From contig NC_084606.1 in NCBI RefSeq assembly GCF_033807715.1, positions 36,886,401-36,950,400 of the forward strand: a DNA stretch of 64,000 nt, written 5' to 3'. The stretch is from Cololabis saira (lineage: Eukaryota > Chordata > Actinopteri > Beloniformes > Belonidae). The position numbers and the translations under genes were made by a program. Shown here in pieces: positions 55,378-64,000 of this stretch (within the stretch, counting starts at the first letter, position 1; each line of letters starts with the position of its first letter). The notes below the pieces were generated by a model. It made no database searches and was not told the DNA's origin. It worked only from the letters and a program-made list of their open reading frames with translations.

Positions 55378-56979
55378 CAGTGGGGAGAACAAGTATTTGA
55401 TACACTGCAGATTTTGCAGGTTTTCCCACTTGCAAAGCATGTAGAAGTCTGTAATTTTTCTCATAGGTACTCTTCAACTGTGAGTGACAGAATCTAGAAA
55501 AATAATCCAGAAAATCACATTGTATGATTTTTAAGTAATTAATTTGCATTTTATTGCATGACATAAGTATTTGATCACCTGTCAACCAGTAAGACTTCCG
55601 GCTCTCACAGACCTGTTAGTTCTTCTTTAAGAAGCCCTCCTGTTCTCCACTCATTACCTGTATTAACTGCACCTGTTTGAACTCGTTACCTGTATAAAAG
55701 ACACCTGTCCACACACTCAATCAAACAAACTCCAACCTCTCCACAATGGCCAAGACCAGAGAGCTGTGTAAGGACATCAGGGATAAAATTGTAGACCTGC
55801 ACAAGGCTGGGATGGGCTACAGGACAATAGGCAAGCAGCTTGGTGAGAAGGCAACAACTGTTGGCGCAATTATTAGAAAATGGAAGAAGTTCAAGATGAC
55901 GGTCAATCTCCCTCGGTCTGGGGCTCCATGCAAAATCTCACCTCGTGGGGCATCAATGATCATGAGGAAGGTGAGGGATCAGCCCAGAACTACACGGCAG
56001 GACCTGGTCAATGACCTGAAGAGAGCTGGGACCACAGTCTCAAAGAAAACCATAAGTAACACACTACGCCGTCATGGATTAAAATCCTGCAGCGCACGCA
56101 AGGTCCCCCTGCTCAAGCCAGTGCATGTCAAGGCCCGTCTGAAGTTTGCCAATGACCATCTGGATGATCCAGAGGAGGAATGGGAGAAGGTCAGGTGGTC
56201 TGATGAGACTAAAATAGAGCTTTTTGGTCTAAACTCCATTCGCCGTGTTTGGAGGAAGAAGAAGGATGAGTACAGCCCCAAGAACACCATCCCAACCGTG
56301 AAGCATGGAGGTGGAAACATCATTCTTTGGGGATGCTTTTCTGCAAAGGGGACAGGACGACTGCACCGTATTGAGGGGAGGATGGATGGGGCCATGTATC
56401 GCGAGATCTTGGCCAACAACCTCCTTCCTTCGGTAAGAGCATTGAAGATGGGTCGTGGCTGGGTCTTCCAGCATGACAACGACCCGAAACACACACCCAG
56501 GGCAACTAAGGAGTGGCTCCGTAAGAAGCATTTCAAGGTCCTGGAGTGGCCTAGCCAGTCTCCAGACCTGAACCCAATAGAAAATCTTTGGAGGGAGCTG
56601 AAAGTCTGTATTGCCCAGCGACAGCCCCGAAACCTGAAGGATCTGGAGAAGATCTGTATGGAGGAGTGGGCCAAAATCCCTGCTGCAGTGTGTGCAAACC
56701 TGGTCAAGAACTACAGGAAACGTCTGATCTCTGTAATTGCAAACAAAGGTTTCTGTACCAAATATTAAGTTCTGTTTTTCTGATATATCAAATACTTATG
56801 TCATGGAATAAAATGCAAATTAATTACTTAAAAATCATACAATGTGATTTTCTGGATTTTTTTTAGATTCTGTCACTCACAGTTGAAGAGTACCTATGAG
56901 AAAAATTACAGACTTCTACATGCTTTTCAAGTGGGAAAACCTGCAAAATCGGCAGTGTATCAAATACTTGTTCTCCCCA

Positions 56980-56982
<3 letters not shown>
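55378..56982 (+). mobile_element. Complete Tc1/mariner transposon
   Basis: 1605 bp. Inverted repeats of about 207 bp begin CAGTGGGGAGAACAAGTATT on the left and end AATACTTGTTCTCCCCACTG on the right. TA flanks both ends, as Tc1 requires. The ATTTGAT/ATCAAAT motif recurs near the inner ends of both repeats, as in IR/DR-type Tc1 elements. The transposase is intact. Confidence 0.97.
55746..56768 (+). CDS. Tc1 transposase
   Basis: A 340-residue uninterrupted protein, the normal length for Tc1 transposases. Residues 1-115 hold paired helix-turn-helix DNA-binding domains ([19 protein letters not shown] and [15 protein letters not shown]) with a basic linker. The DD34E catalytic triad is present: Asp in [12 protein letters not shown], Asp in [10 protein letters not shown] and Glu in [11 protein letters not shown], with the Gly-rich box [13 protein letters not shown] between the first two. 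The start ATG at 55746 is the first in frame after the inverted repeat. No lesion is visible, so the element may still be active. It is transcribed from its own inverted-repeat promoter in known relatives. Confidence 0.97.
   Translation: MAKTRELCKDIRDKIVDLHKAGMGYRTIGKQLGEKATTVGAIIRKWKKFKMTVNLPRSGAPCKISPRGASMIMRKVRDQPRTTRQDLVNDLKRAGTTVSKKTISNTLRRHGLKSCSARKVPLLKPVHVKARLKFANDHLDDPEEEWEKVRWSDETKIELFGLNSIRRVWRKKKDEYSPKNTIPTVKHGGGNIILWGCFSAKGTGRLHRIEGRMDGAMYREILANNLLPSVRALKMGRGWVFQHDNDPKHTPRATKEWLRKKHFKVLEWPSQSPDLNPIENLWRELKVCIAQRQPRNLKDLEKICMEEWAKIPAAVCANLVKNYRKRLISVIANKGFCTKY

Positions 56983-57024
<42 letters not shown>
56983..57024. repeat. (TA)n microsatellite, right half
   Basis: About 20 TA units that continue the tract at 55284-55376, split by the Tc1. 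Confidence 0.95.
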
Positions 57025-57025
<1 letters not shown>

Positions 57026-57445
57026 TAAAAATGAAAGGGAAAAGATCAGCGCTCACCTTGGCCTCCATGTCATTGACAGCTACAAATCAAGCCAGAAATC
57101 TGGGTGTAATTATTGACTCAGACCTGAACTTCAACAGCCATCTAAAGTTTAGCACTAAATCTGCCTATTACCACCTAAAAAACATTGCTAGAATTAAGGG
57201 TATTCTGTCTAAACAAGACATGGAAAAACGTATTCATGCATTCATTTTCAGTAGGTTGGATTATTACAATGGCATCTTTACAGGCCTTAACAAGAAATTA
57301 ATCAGGCAGCTGCAGCTGATCCAGAACGCTGCCGCCAGAGTCCTTACAAACACCAGGAAACTGGACCATATTACACCGGTCATGAAATCACTACACTGGC
57401 TTCCAGTGAGTCAAAGGATAGAGTTTAAAATCTCTTTAAAAACTC
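57025..57445 (+). pseudogene. LINE RT C-terminal fragment
   Basis: An open frame reads ARNLGVIIDSDLNFNSHLK, SAYYHLKNIARIKGILS, SRLDYYNGIFTGL, RQLQLIQNAAARVLTN and SLHWLPVSQRIEFKIS. These are the thumb and C-terminal blocks of a Jockey-group LINE, related to but distinct from the L2 copies at 13 and 31 kb. It is truncated at both ends and joined to T-rich sequence at 57445. Confidence 0.85.
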
Positions 57446-58160
57446 AGAAAAAAGGTGATTTTTTTTTTTTTTTTTTACTTTTTCCCATCCACTTTGAATT
57501 TTTTTTTTTGGCTGTTTTTTTGGGAATAACTTTGGGAAAAATGGGAATTTCAACACCAAAAGTCATAGCACACTATTCCCGATAGAGACACGCGTTTTGA
57601 TATATGATTCCCCTGGGTCCTCCGAAATCTGTACTTTCTCATTTTGAAATGTATTTTCGTCCTAATTTTTTTTTTTAAGTTTTCATAGAAAGCACTTTCA
57701 GTTGTACATGAAATCTGGTATACATCCTGGGATTTTTAGAGCTCCTGGTTCGAATCCCGTCCCCTTCGTCGGAAAGTTTGCGGGTAAATCCATTTTAACG
57801 CGGGTGGGCGAGTGGGCTTCCACGAGTAAAGCTGGCGGGATGCTCCTCGGCTGATGCTGGTCACGCTTATCGGAGATGAGGTAGTCCTTGCGAAACATAA
57901 CAGCTGACGTTTATTTTGCGTTGATGAAACTTGTAGGGAGAATCGGAGAGCTGAACAGCTGATCGGTTACGCTCCGCAGTGGATCCTGGTGAAGAGCGGC
58001 CCTTTTCCTCGGCTCTGGAAGAAAAGAAAACTGGAGGAAAAGAGAACGAGGTTCCGGAAGCCACTGCTATTTAACCACCAGCGGGGACGCATCAGCAGCG
58101 CCTGCGGACCAATTCACTGTCCTTACTGGACGCGCATGACCTCAATCCTGCCCCCTTTTT
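57446..58160. other. No recognised gene
   Basis: Begins with T runs and AT-rich sequence, then mixed sequence. A box-B-like GGTTCGAATCC lies at about 57748-57758 without a matching box A, so no tRNA or SINE is called. Confidence 0.4.
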
Positions 58161-58162
58161 AC

Positions 58163-58591
58163 ATCAGAATCAGAATCAGAATCAGAAAGGGGGTTTATTG
58201 CCAAGTTTGTTAACACACACAAGGAATTTGTTGTGGTGATTGGTGCAATACAGTAAAATAAAAATAAAAATACAAAAGCAAACAAATATATGGAGATAAA
58301 ATAAGAGATAGAATAAAGTAAAATGTATAAACAGAAATAAACAGAAATGTACAATATGAGGATTAAAAAGTGCCGGATATGAGTCTTTACAAAAAGTGAC
58401 GTAGGATAACAGATGACAGATAAAATGTATAAACAGAAATGAACAATATGGGGTTTTAAAGTGTTGGATGTGAGTCTGTACAAATGTTACGGGGTTGGAA
58501 TATTTACATTAATGTAACGTAGAGTGGGATGGGGGGGCAGTCCGTAGTAGTCGGGGGGAGGGGGGACCGGGGCCTTGTTGACGAGGACAGC
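58163..58591 (-). mobile_element. LINE 3' end with (TCTGAT)n tail
   Basis: Four copies of ATCAGA at the left edge are followed by a segment starting GGGGGTTTATTGCCAAGTTT, the minus-strand 3' terminus of a common fish LINE. The sequence probably continues at 60625 after the hAT element (CAGC|TGCAGACAGG). The family is not determined. Confidence 0.5.
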
Positions 58592-58769
58592 CAGAGCCGC
58601 CTTTACCTAATGTTAGGCCCTGGGGATAAGACGTTTTGTAGGCCCCCTAGCCCCTCGACTTACATAGTCTTATTATAAAAAAAATCATATTTTGATTAAC
58701 GTATTACTGAGCCCACTTGAGTATAAACACAAAATACACTTTTTATAACAACCGCACACAGCAAACCAA

Positions 58770-59390
58770 GATGTGTTTATTTGATTTGATTTGTTTATTT
58801 GCACAACATAAAAAAAAACGGTACAAAAGTTTAAATGAACATAAAAAAACATGAAAATATGTGCAGGTGAGAAAGGAAGCCCTAAATGGGCTTATTCAAA
58901 GTTCTCACCAGGAAAAATAGATTGTATTGAAATAATAGCAAGAACAAAAAAAAACAAACAAAAAAAAAACAGCATTCAAAAAAGATGGATATAAACAGAC
59001 AATTTCTCGGTGTGCACGTGCAGAAGTGAGTCCACATTAAGTGGAAGCACTTCTAGACGCTTGGTCAATAAGGCTGGTCTTCAATCTCTGTTTAAAACTA
59101 TTAATAGACAGTGAAGATTTTGCGATAAGTATATGAGAGTTCCAGAGTGAGGAACCTCTGTCTTTGATGGAGAACTGAGTGCTGTGTGAAAGTTTACATA
59201 TAATATAATTAACACACAGTAAAGCTGTATTTTTGGGATCACTTCCACTTTTTATCAGAACTGTAAAATACAGACTGCTGCTGAATTGACAGCTGGACTG
59301 GACACAGAAATAATGTTGAACTAAACCTGCACAACCTGCACAGTAAGGTCTGTGATGCAAATAAAGTTCCATGTTCAGGTTTAACTATAG
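58770..59390 (-). pseudogene. LINE 3' fragment nested in hAT
   Basis: The minus strand (about 59245-59037) encodes HSTQFSIKDRGSSLWNSHI, then SINSFKQRLKTSLID, the C-terminal end of a LINE RT. A 3' UTR follows down to a GATTT-repeat tail at 58770-58790. 5'-truncated and inactive. Confidence 0.65.
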
Positions 59391-60149
59391 ACTGTAAAGA
59401 AACATATAACATATATATAACAACATATATATTAACATATAACAGCCACACCCCCCCCCCCTCTGGCCTCGGCGGGCCTTGTGAACCAATCACATGCACC
59501 TGCACACACGCACACACACACACACACACTCCTTTCAGCACCATGGATAGCAACATGGCTTAATGCCAGCAGGTACCAATAGATGAAACATTATGGAAGA
59601 TTTTGAGTATAATGACAAACATTTAAGCAAATACGGTATGCATTTCACTGCACAACCACAACAATTTAAAACCTGCACCAGCTAGCAATTAATACAGCAC
59701 TTTCCTACCTTTTTAGAAGTGCTTTCGCCCGGTCTTCTTTGGGATAATGTTCTTAAAATCTAAATCACGCAGGATGTCATGCTCAATCAGTGTGAGATGA
59801 CTGACTGGAGTCTATTTTTCACCAAGCCCAGTTTGGAGAAGTTACTGAGTTTGCGTTTGAAATGAGAAAAATCTTCTCTGCTGCTTATATTGGCGTTCCG
59901 ATGCCGATATGTCCGCATCTTTATTTTAACAGGACTCCGGTCCCATTGTCACCCAGTAGGCCCGCACATTCACGTTAACGCTGTTTGCCCAGCGGCCCGG
60001 GTCGCTGTTCTAAGGGTCATCTGACTCGGGCCGTGCCTGGTCTACAGCCTGGTACTCTCTCTGGGGTTCGTGTGACCCGGGACCCCCCTCCTCCTCCTCC
60101 CCTCCACTGCGGGCGGGAGACCGCTCCTCTCCCGCTACATCCATCGGTG

Positions 60150-60334
60150 CGGCCGGCGCCTTCTCCACTTCCTCCGGTGCGGGTTGAGTTTCCCTCGCTT
60201 GGTCCATCACCAGCAACAGGTTTAAAAAATCCTGTTAGCTTTGGAATGCTTTTAAGCAACTCTTTTTCAAGAATCTCTTTTTCTACAGTCTTTTTTATTT
60301 TCTGGGCTCCGCTTTTACACTTCTTCCCCGACAT
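60150..60334 (-). pseudogene. hAT transposase N-terminus
   Basis: MSGKKCKSGAQKIKKTVEKE, then SIPKLTGFFKP, is the typical beginning of ZMYM1-like hAT transposases (SGAQKRKEK..KIPKLTxFF). It then runs into Gly/Ser/Arg-rich low-complexity sequence. The BED/TTF-type finger and catalytic domain are missing. Confidence 0.6.
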
Positions 60335-60624
60335 TTTGCAACTGTCAATCAATCATACGGGACGCACCCCAACACACTCTGATTGGTCACCCATGGCCTA
60401 AGGCCCGCCCACAGGCTGTGGGGCCCACATGGGTCACTCGTAATTTGGACCAATCAGCAGCCCGTAACGTCCGTATAGAGTGATTGACAGGAAACCTGAC
60501 AAGTTACAAAACAATATGACTTTTTCATCTCATTATGACCCCAAAATGATAGGCCCCTGAAGTTGGCGGGCCCCTGGTCTTCAGCCCAGGTAAGCCTGTG
60601 CATTAAGGCGGCCTTGAGGACAGC

Positions 60625-61387
60625 TGCAGACAGGAAAAAACGTTTTTCCTTTAACTTCTGTTAAATGTCTGTGTCTCCAAGTTGCTAAACAGAAATCACA
60701 ACCATGTCTCCCTCAATCCTTCACTGGAAAATAGAACTTTCCCACCTTCATCTTTCACAAAAAAACTGGAATATCCCACCCTCATCCTTCACTGGAAATT
60801 AGAACCATCCAGAAACGTGGATATAACAATAGACAAACTTTGTTCAACACAGGGCTGTGGCCCAACAATTAAAAGCAAAACAAACCCCTCTGGCCAGCAC
60901 TGACAAACATCTGTGTTTGTATTTGTCCTCACACATTTTAAAGCCCCTTTCTTAGTTTAAAGGAGGTTTGAATGCAGACAGGAATAGTTTTAATCAAAAC
61001 ACCTGTAAATATATATACATACATGTTTATATAATATGTCTTCTGTTTTCAGAGTTGTGACTGAAAACAGAAATGATTGTCCATCACTGGAGATATTAGT
61101 CTACTCGGTTAAATGTCTTGTACGTTCATTTATTTTTTTTGTGTAAGATGTGTTTATATTTCACAACAGCTGCTTGTTCAGAGCAGAAACCTCAATGTAT
61201 CTCTTAGAACTGAGACTTAAACTAAACAGTCACACCTTGTTCAAACACTTGATGTAATTAAAAATAAATAAATGAACAAAGCTCCAAGTGTAGAACATCT
61301 CATGGATTTTACATTTATTTTTCATTGCATAGAAAAAACTGCTGAACACGCAGAGATATGTCTCATCCAGTTCTTGACATATATTCT
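60625..61387. other. No recognised gene
   Basis: The first part may be the continuation of the LINE 3' UTR split by the hAT. The rest is AT-rich with no coding signal. Confidence 0.4.
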
Positions 61388-61813
61388 TGTGAGAAAGTGA
61401 GCAACCCCTTCTCACCATCACCGGACTTTTTTTTAATGTGTGTGTCAGAGTGGAGGATTGGGCGTGGTCTGCGGGGGAGCAGCACACAGGTGTGTCTGGT
61501 TCTGCTGATTGTGGCACACCTGTGTCCAATCAACCTCTCCACCCTGCCTGGGTTTATAAACAGCAGCTGTATACCAGAAGAGGGGTCTGCTGAATGGAGG
61601 AAGCTTGTTGAGAGGCTATGCCCCATTGTGCCTTCTTTTTTGGAATGCTGATTTTGCCCTCCGCCTGTATGTCTGTGGTTTTTTTTACATCAAATTTTTG
61701 CCTTATTTTTTTGGCATTCTACGCTCTGCAAGGTTTTTTTTTTACACCTCATCACCCAGGTCCAGTTTTGCCTTGTCCCCTTGTACGTGGGGAGGCCGCT
61801 CTGGTTCCTCACA
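61388..61813 (+). repeat. TRIM 5' LTR
   Basis: 426 bp, with TTTATAAA near 61551 as a likely promoter TATA box. Contains a T-rich 108-bp segment that is absent from the 3' LTR. Confidence 0.92.
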
Positions 61814-61814
61814 T

Positions 61815-61832
61815 TTGGTGGCAGTGGTGGGA
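61815..61832 (+). promoter_or_regulatory. Primer binding site, tRNA-Leu type
   Basis: TGGTGGCAGTGGTGGGAT, one base away from the 3' end complement of tRNA-Leu(AAG) as I recall it (TGGTGGCAGCGGTGGGAT). Confidence 0.7.
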
Positions 61833-61856
61833 TCTTTGGCGCCACCTGAAAAACTG

Positions 61857-62062
61857 GAGAGAGGAGTCTGGGAGACCCGGTGACCAGGAGTCTGGGAGAC
61901 CCGGTGACCAGGAGTCTGGGAGACCCGGTGACCAGGAGTCTGCGAGACCCGGTGACCAGGAGTCTGGGTGACCAGGAGCCTGGGAGACCCGGTGACCAGG
62001 AGCCTGGGAGACCCGGTGACCAGGAGCCTGGGAGACCCTGTGACCAGGAGCCTGGGAGACCA
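61857..62062. repeat. 24-bp minisatellite in TRIM
   Basis: Seven full 24-bp units (GGAGTCTGGGAGACCCGGTG plus ACCA) and two shortened 16-bp units. Frames on both strands stay open because of the unit length. Confidence 0.93.
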
Positions 62063-62075
62063 GGATGCGGCTTGT

Positions 62076-62305
62076 AACCGGGAGGAAGCGTCCTCTGCAA
62101 CCGGGAGGAAGCGTCCTCTGCAACCGGGAGGAAGCGTCCTCTGCAACCGGGAGGAAGCGTCCTCTGCAACCGGGAGGAAGCGTCCTCTGCAACCGGGAGG
62201 AAGCGTCCTCTGCAACCGGGAGGAAGCGTCCTCTGCAACCGGGAGGAAGCGTCCTCGGCAACCGGGAGGAGGCGTCCTCGGCAACCGGGAGGAGGCGTCG
62301 CCGGC
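62076..62305. repeat. 23-bp minisatellite in TRIM
   Basis: Ten units of AACCGGGAGGAAGCGTCCTC plus TGC. The last three carry GGC and GAGGC variants, showing a gradient along the array. Confidence 0.95.
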
Positions 62306-62372
62306 AACCAGAGGAAGTGGTTGATTTCCTGTCTCGCAACGGGGTTGGCGAGACTCCAGAGGGGGAGGGAAG

Positions 62373-62690
62373 TGTGAGAAAGTGAGCAACTCCTTCTCAC
62401 CATCACCGGACATTTTTTTAATGTGTGTGGCAGAGTGGAGGATTGGGCGTGGTCTGCGGGGGAGCAGCACGCAGGTGTTCCTGGTCCTGCTGATTGTGGC
62501 ACACCTGTGTCCAATCAACCTCTCCACCCTGCCTGGGTTTATAAACAGCAGCTGCATACCAGAAGAGGGTCTGCTGAATGGAGGTAGCTTGCTGAGAGGC
62601 TATGCCCCATTGTGCCTTCTTTTTTGGAATGCCCAGGTCCAGTTTTGCCTTGTCCCCTTGTATGTGGGGAGGCCGCTCTGGTTCCTCACA
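62373..62690 (+). repeat. TRIM 3' LTR
   Basis: 318 bp, collinear with the 5' LTR apart from one deletion at AATGC|CCAGG. Confidence 0.92.
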
Positions 62691-62695
62691 ATTCT

Positions 62696-63119
62696 TTATT
62701 GCGCTTCATTTAGTTTTTCATAAAACAAAAAAAAACAATTTGATCAACAATGACACTTATGTTTGTGTCAGAATAGGAGAAGGCAAATAAATAGATAACT
62801 ACATTTACATCATTCCACTGCCTTGGAGAAGATTAATCCCACCTGACACCTCCTGGTCCAACGTAGAAACTCCATTAGTTTGGTCCAACCAGGAGTGAAT
62901 GGTAAGATGAGGACATTTGTCAGCACTGGGGTTTGGTCCTTAAACGCTGCAACAGACTGTCAGTTCAGATCAATAACTGCTGATAGAGACTCTGTTTTAA
63001 TCCCTAAACTGTCTTCATTGAACATCTTACTGGTGCTGTCTTCTGTCACTGAGTAGTAAATGTCTTACCACTAATTAGCTGAAGTTGTCCAGATAAACCA
63101 GTTATCAGTTCTCCATAGC
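62696..63119. other. No recognised gene
   Basis: AT-rich sequence continuing the target of the TRIM insertion. No coding or RNA signal. Confidence 0.4.
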
Positions 63120-63373
63120 CCCTTCTGGGTTCTCCCCCACTCAGATCCGCAACTGCACAGACTTACCCACCTTCAAATCGCATCTCAAAACTCACCTCTT
63201 CACAACAGCTTTTAATGTGTGATTTTTTTCTCATCCTTTATCTTTTATCTCTTATCTTTTTTTTATCCTGTGGTTTTTAATCTTTAATTTTTTTTATCTC
63301 AACATTTTATCTTTTTGTCTGTGAAGCGTCTTTGAGATCTTTTAAAAGCGCTCTATAAATAAAAATTATTAGA
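63120..63373 (+). pseudogene. LINE 3' end
   Basis: A frame ending LPTFKSHLKTHLFTTAFNV (stop near 63221) is the extreme C-terminus of a Jockey-group LINE RT. The 3' UTR holds GAAGCGTCTTTGAG and AAAGCGCTCTATAAATAAAA, the standard tail of that group. 5'-truncated. Confidence 0.75.
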
Positions 63374-63584
63374 TGTATTTGTCCATTAAGGTGGATCCTA
63401 GGAAACCACCGGAGCCCTAAATGGACTGTCTCAGGGACATGGATGAAGATTCATGAAAACAAAAATGGAGCTATTTGGTTTGGGAGGTTTGATCTACTTC
63501 CAAATCCTGTTTCTATACAGTTTGCCCTCTATGATTAGATTGGTGTTAATTAAACAACTCCAGAAAAAAATAAAGGTCAGAAGA

Positions 63585-63656
63585 GGCTCTGTGGCGCAAT
63601 GGTAGCGCGTCTGACTCCAGATCAGAAGGTTATGTGTTCAACTCACATCAGGGTCA
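63585..63656 (+). tRNA. tRNA-Trp (CCA)
   Basis: 72 nt with all arms. The acceptor stem GGCTCTG pairs with CAGGGTC (with G-U pairs), the D arm is GGCGCAATGGTAGCGC, the anticodon stem TCTGA/TCAGA encloses CCA, and the T stem ATGTG/CACAT encloses TTCAACT. The discriminator is A, and CCA is not encoded, as in eukaryotes. A TTTT terminator lies about 15 bp downstream. The acceptor contains two G-U pairs, so it may be a slightly diverged copy. Confidence 0.9.
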
Positions 63657-63797
63657 TAATGAACTTTCAGTTTTGTTTTATCCATCCTCACGAGTTCACC
63701 AACCAGACTAACTTTAGCTGCAACAGAAAACTTTGATATGTAACTGGAATTATTCAAGTGTGCACCATCACCTGCCTTGAAGAAAGGACGAACTATC

Positions 63798-63904
63798 TTT
63801 AAAGGAGCTTGAGTCAGGATTGAGGCAGGATTTATGAAAAAAATTTGTATACGTTTTAAGTTTTCTAGTAATGTCAGATGAAGCGTTCCAAACCAAAAAG
63901 AATG
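63798..63904. repeat. Partial MITE, TTTAAAGGAGC family
   Basis: Matches 39827-39934 (CTTGAG.CAGGATTGAGGCAG through GATGAAGCGTTCCAAACC) and then diverges. The partner end is not seen before the window ends. Confidence 0.75.
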
Positions 63905-64000
63905 TTTCCTCTAGTGTATCTCTCCGTTGCCTTGAACAGGCTGTGTGCTGCAAAATGTGCTGCAATTCGGTCCCGAATTTCCCGCGCTGTCCTGCGGATG
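63905..64000. other. Window edge, unresolved
   Basis: No feature recognised. The sequence is cut by the window end. Confidence 0.3.

Larger units (their letters stand above)
58592..60616 (-). mobile_element. hAT transposon with exact target duplication
   Basis: The left end CAGAGCCGCCTTTACC and the right end, read inward, CAAGGCCGCCTTAATG, are inverted copies. Exact 8-bp duplications AGGACAGC flank it (58584-58591 and 60617-60624). Both ends are followed inward by AGGCCC-rich sequence. It holds a transposase N-terminal remnant on the minus strand, and an unrelated LINE fragment replaces much of the interior. Confidence 0.92.
61388..62690 (+). mobile_element. TRIM-like non-autonomous LTR element
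   Basis: Two LTRs (61388-61813 and 62373-62690) begin TGTGAGAAAGTGAGCAAC and end GGTTCCTCACA. Exact 5-bp target duplications ATTCT (61383-61387 and 62691-62695). A tRNA-Leu-type primer site follows the 5' LTR, and a purine tract GAGGGGGAGGGAAG precedes the 3' LTR. The interior is only 559 bp, without gag or pol, and consists mostly of two minisatellites. The 3' LTR lacks about 108 bp present in the 5' LTR. Confidence 0.93.

Noticed and set aside
56072..56707. A 211-residue minus-strand frame
   Set aside because: Shadow of the Tc1 transposase.
57748..57758. GGTTCGAATCC, a perfect Pol III box B
   Set aside because: No box A or clover-leaf pairing upstream and no A-rich tail, so neither a tRNA nor a SINE is supported.
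61809..62514. Long minus-strand frames of 176-274 residues
   Set aside because: They are translations of the TRIM minisatellites and LTR.

Overview
This is a repeat-dense stretch of a vertebrate, almost certainly teleost, nuclear genome. The evidence is GT-AG exons, a tRNA-Trp gene, a GVIN-type interferon-induced very large GTPase copy, Tc1 and hAT transposons, fish-type L1 and L2 LINEs, a DIRS derivative, a Ty1/copia element, a decayed endogenous retrovirus and long CA/TA/GAAA microsatellites. There are no operons, ribosome binding sites or CRISPR arrays. All splice models, family names and TE boundaries were read by eye; no search or transcript was available.

Layout. 1-2.96 kb: microsatellites, a Tc1 end and a LINE scrap. 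3.0-9.8 kb: an unnamed gene in which a 2.15 kb block of phase-1 exons is tandemly duplicated, ending in an exon made of a 24-unit, 33-bp minisatellite. 10.5-22.8 kb: one L1 on the minus strand with a 13-bp target duplication, holding an L2 and an hAT remnant. 22.8-23.1 kb: an LTR with a primer-site stub. 23.2-39.0 kb: a nest of elements: an outer MITE holds an inner MITE, which holds a minus-strand LINE; a DIRS derivative and a 5'-truncated L2 sit in that LINE, and a nearly intact copia sits at its 5' edge. 39-42 kb: small repeats, an inverted repeat and a SINE. 42.2-48.0 kb: a GVIN-like GTPase gene with two frameshifts and one stop codon. 48.0-48.9 kb: a MITE with a solo LTR. 50.3-54.9 kb: a minus-strand retrovirus with a Tol2-like MITE inside. 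55.4-57.0 kb: an intact Tc1. 58.2-60.6 kb: a LINE tail split by an hAT. 61.4-62.7 kb: a tiny LTR element whose interior is two minisatellites. 63.6 kb: tRNA-Trp.

Host content is therefore small: the duplicated-exon gene, the GVIN copy (probably a pseudogene unless its lesions are sequence errors) and the tRNA. GVIN genes belong to an expanded interferon-response family in fish. An unnamed, recently duplicated family nearby would fit a fast-evolving immune-type locus, but that is inference. Exact target-site duplications allow the insertion order of many elements to be read directly.
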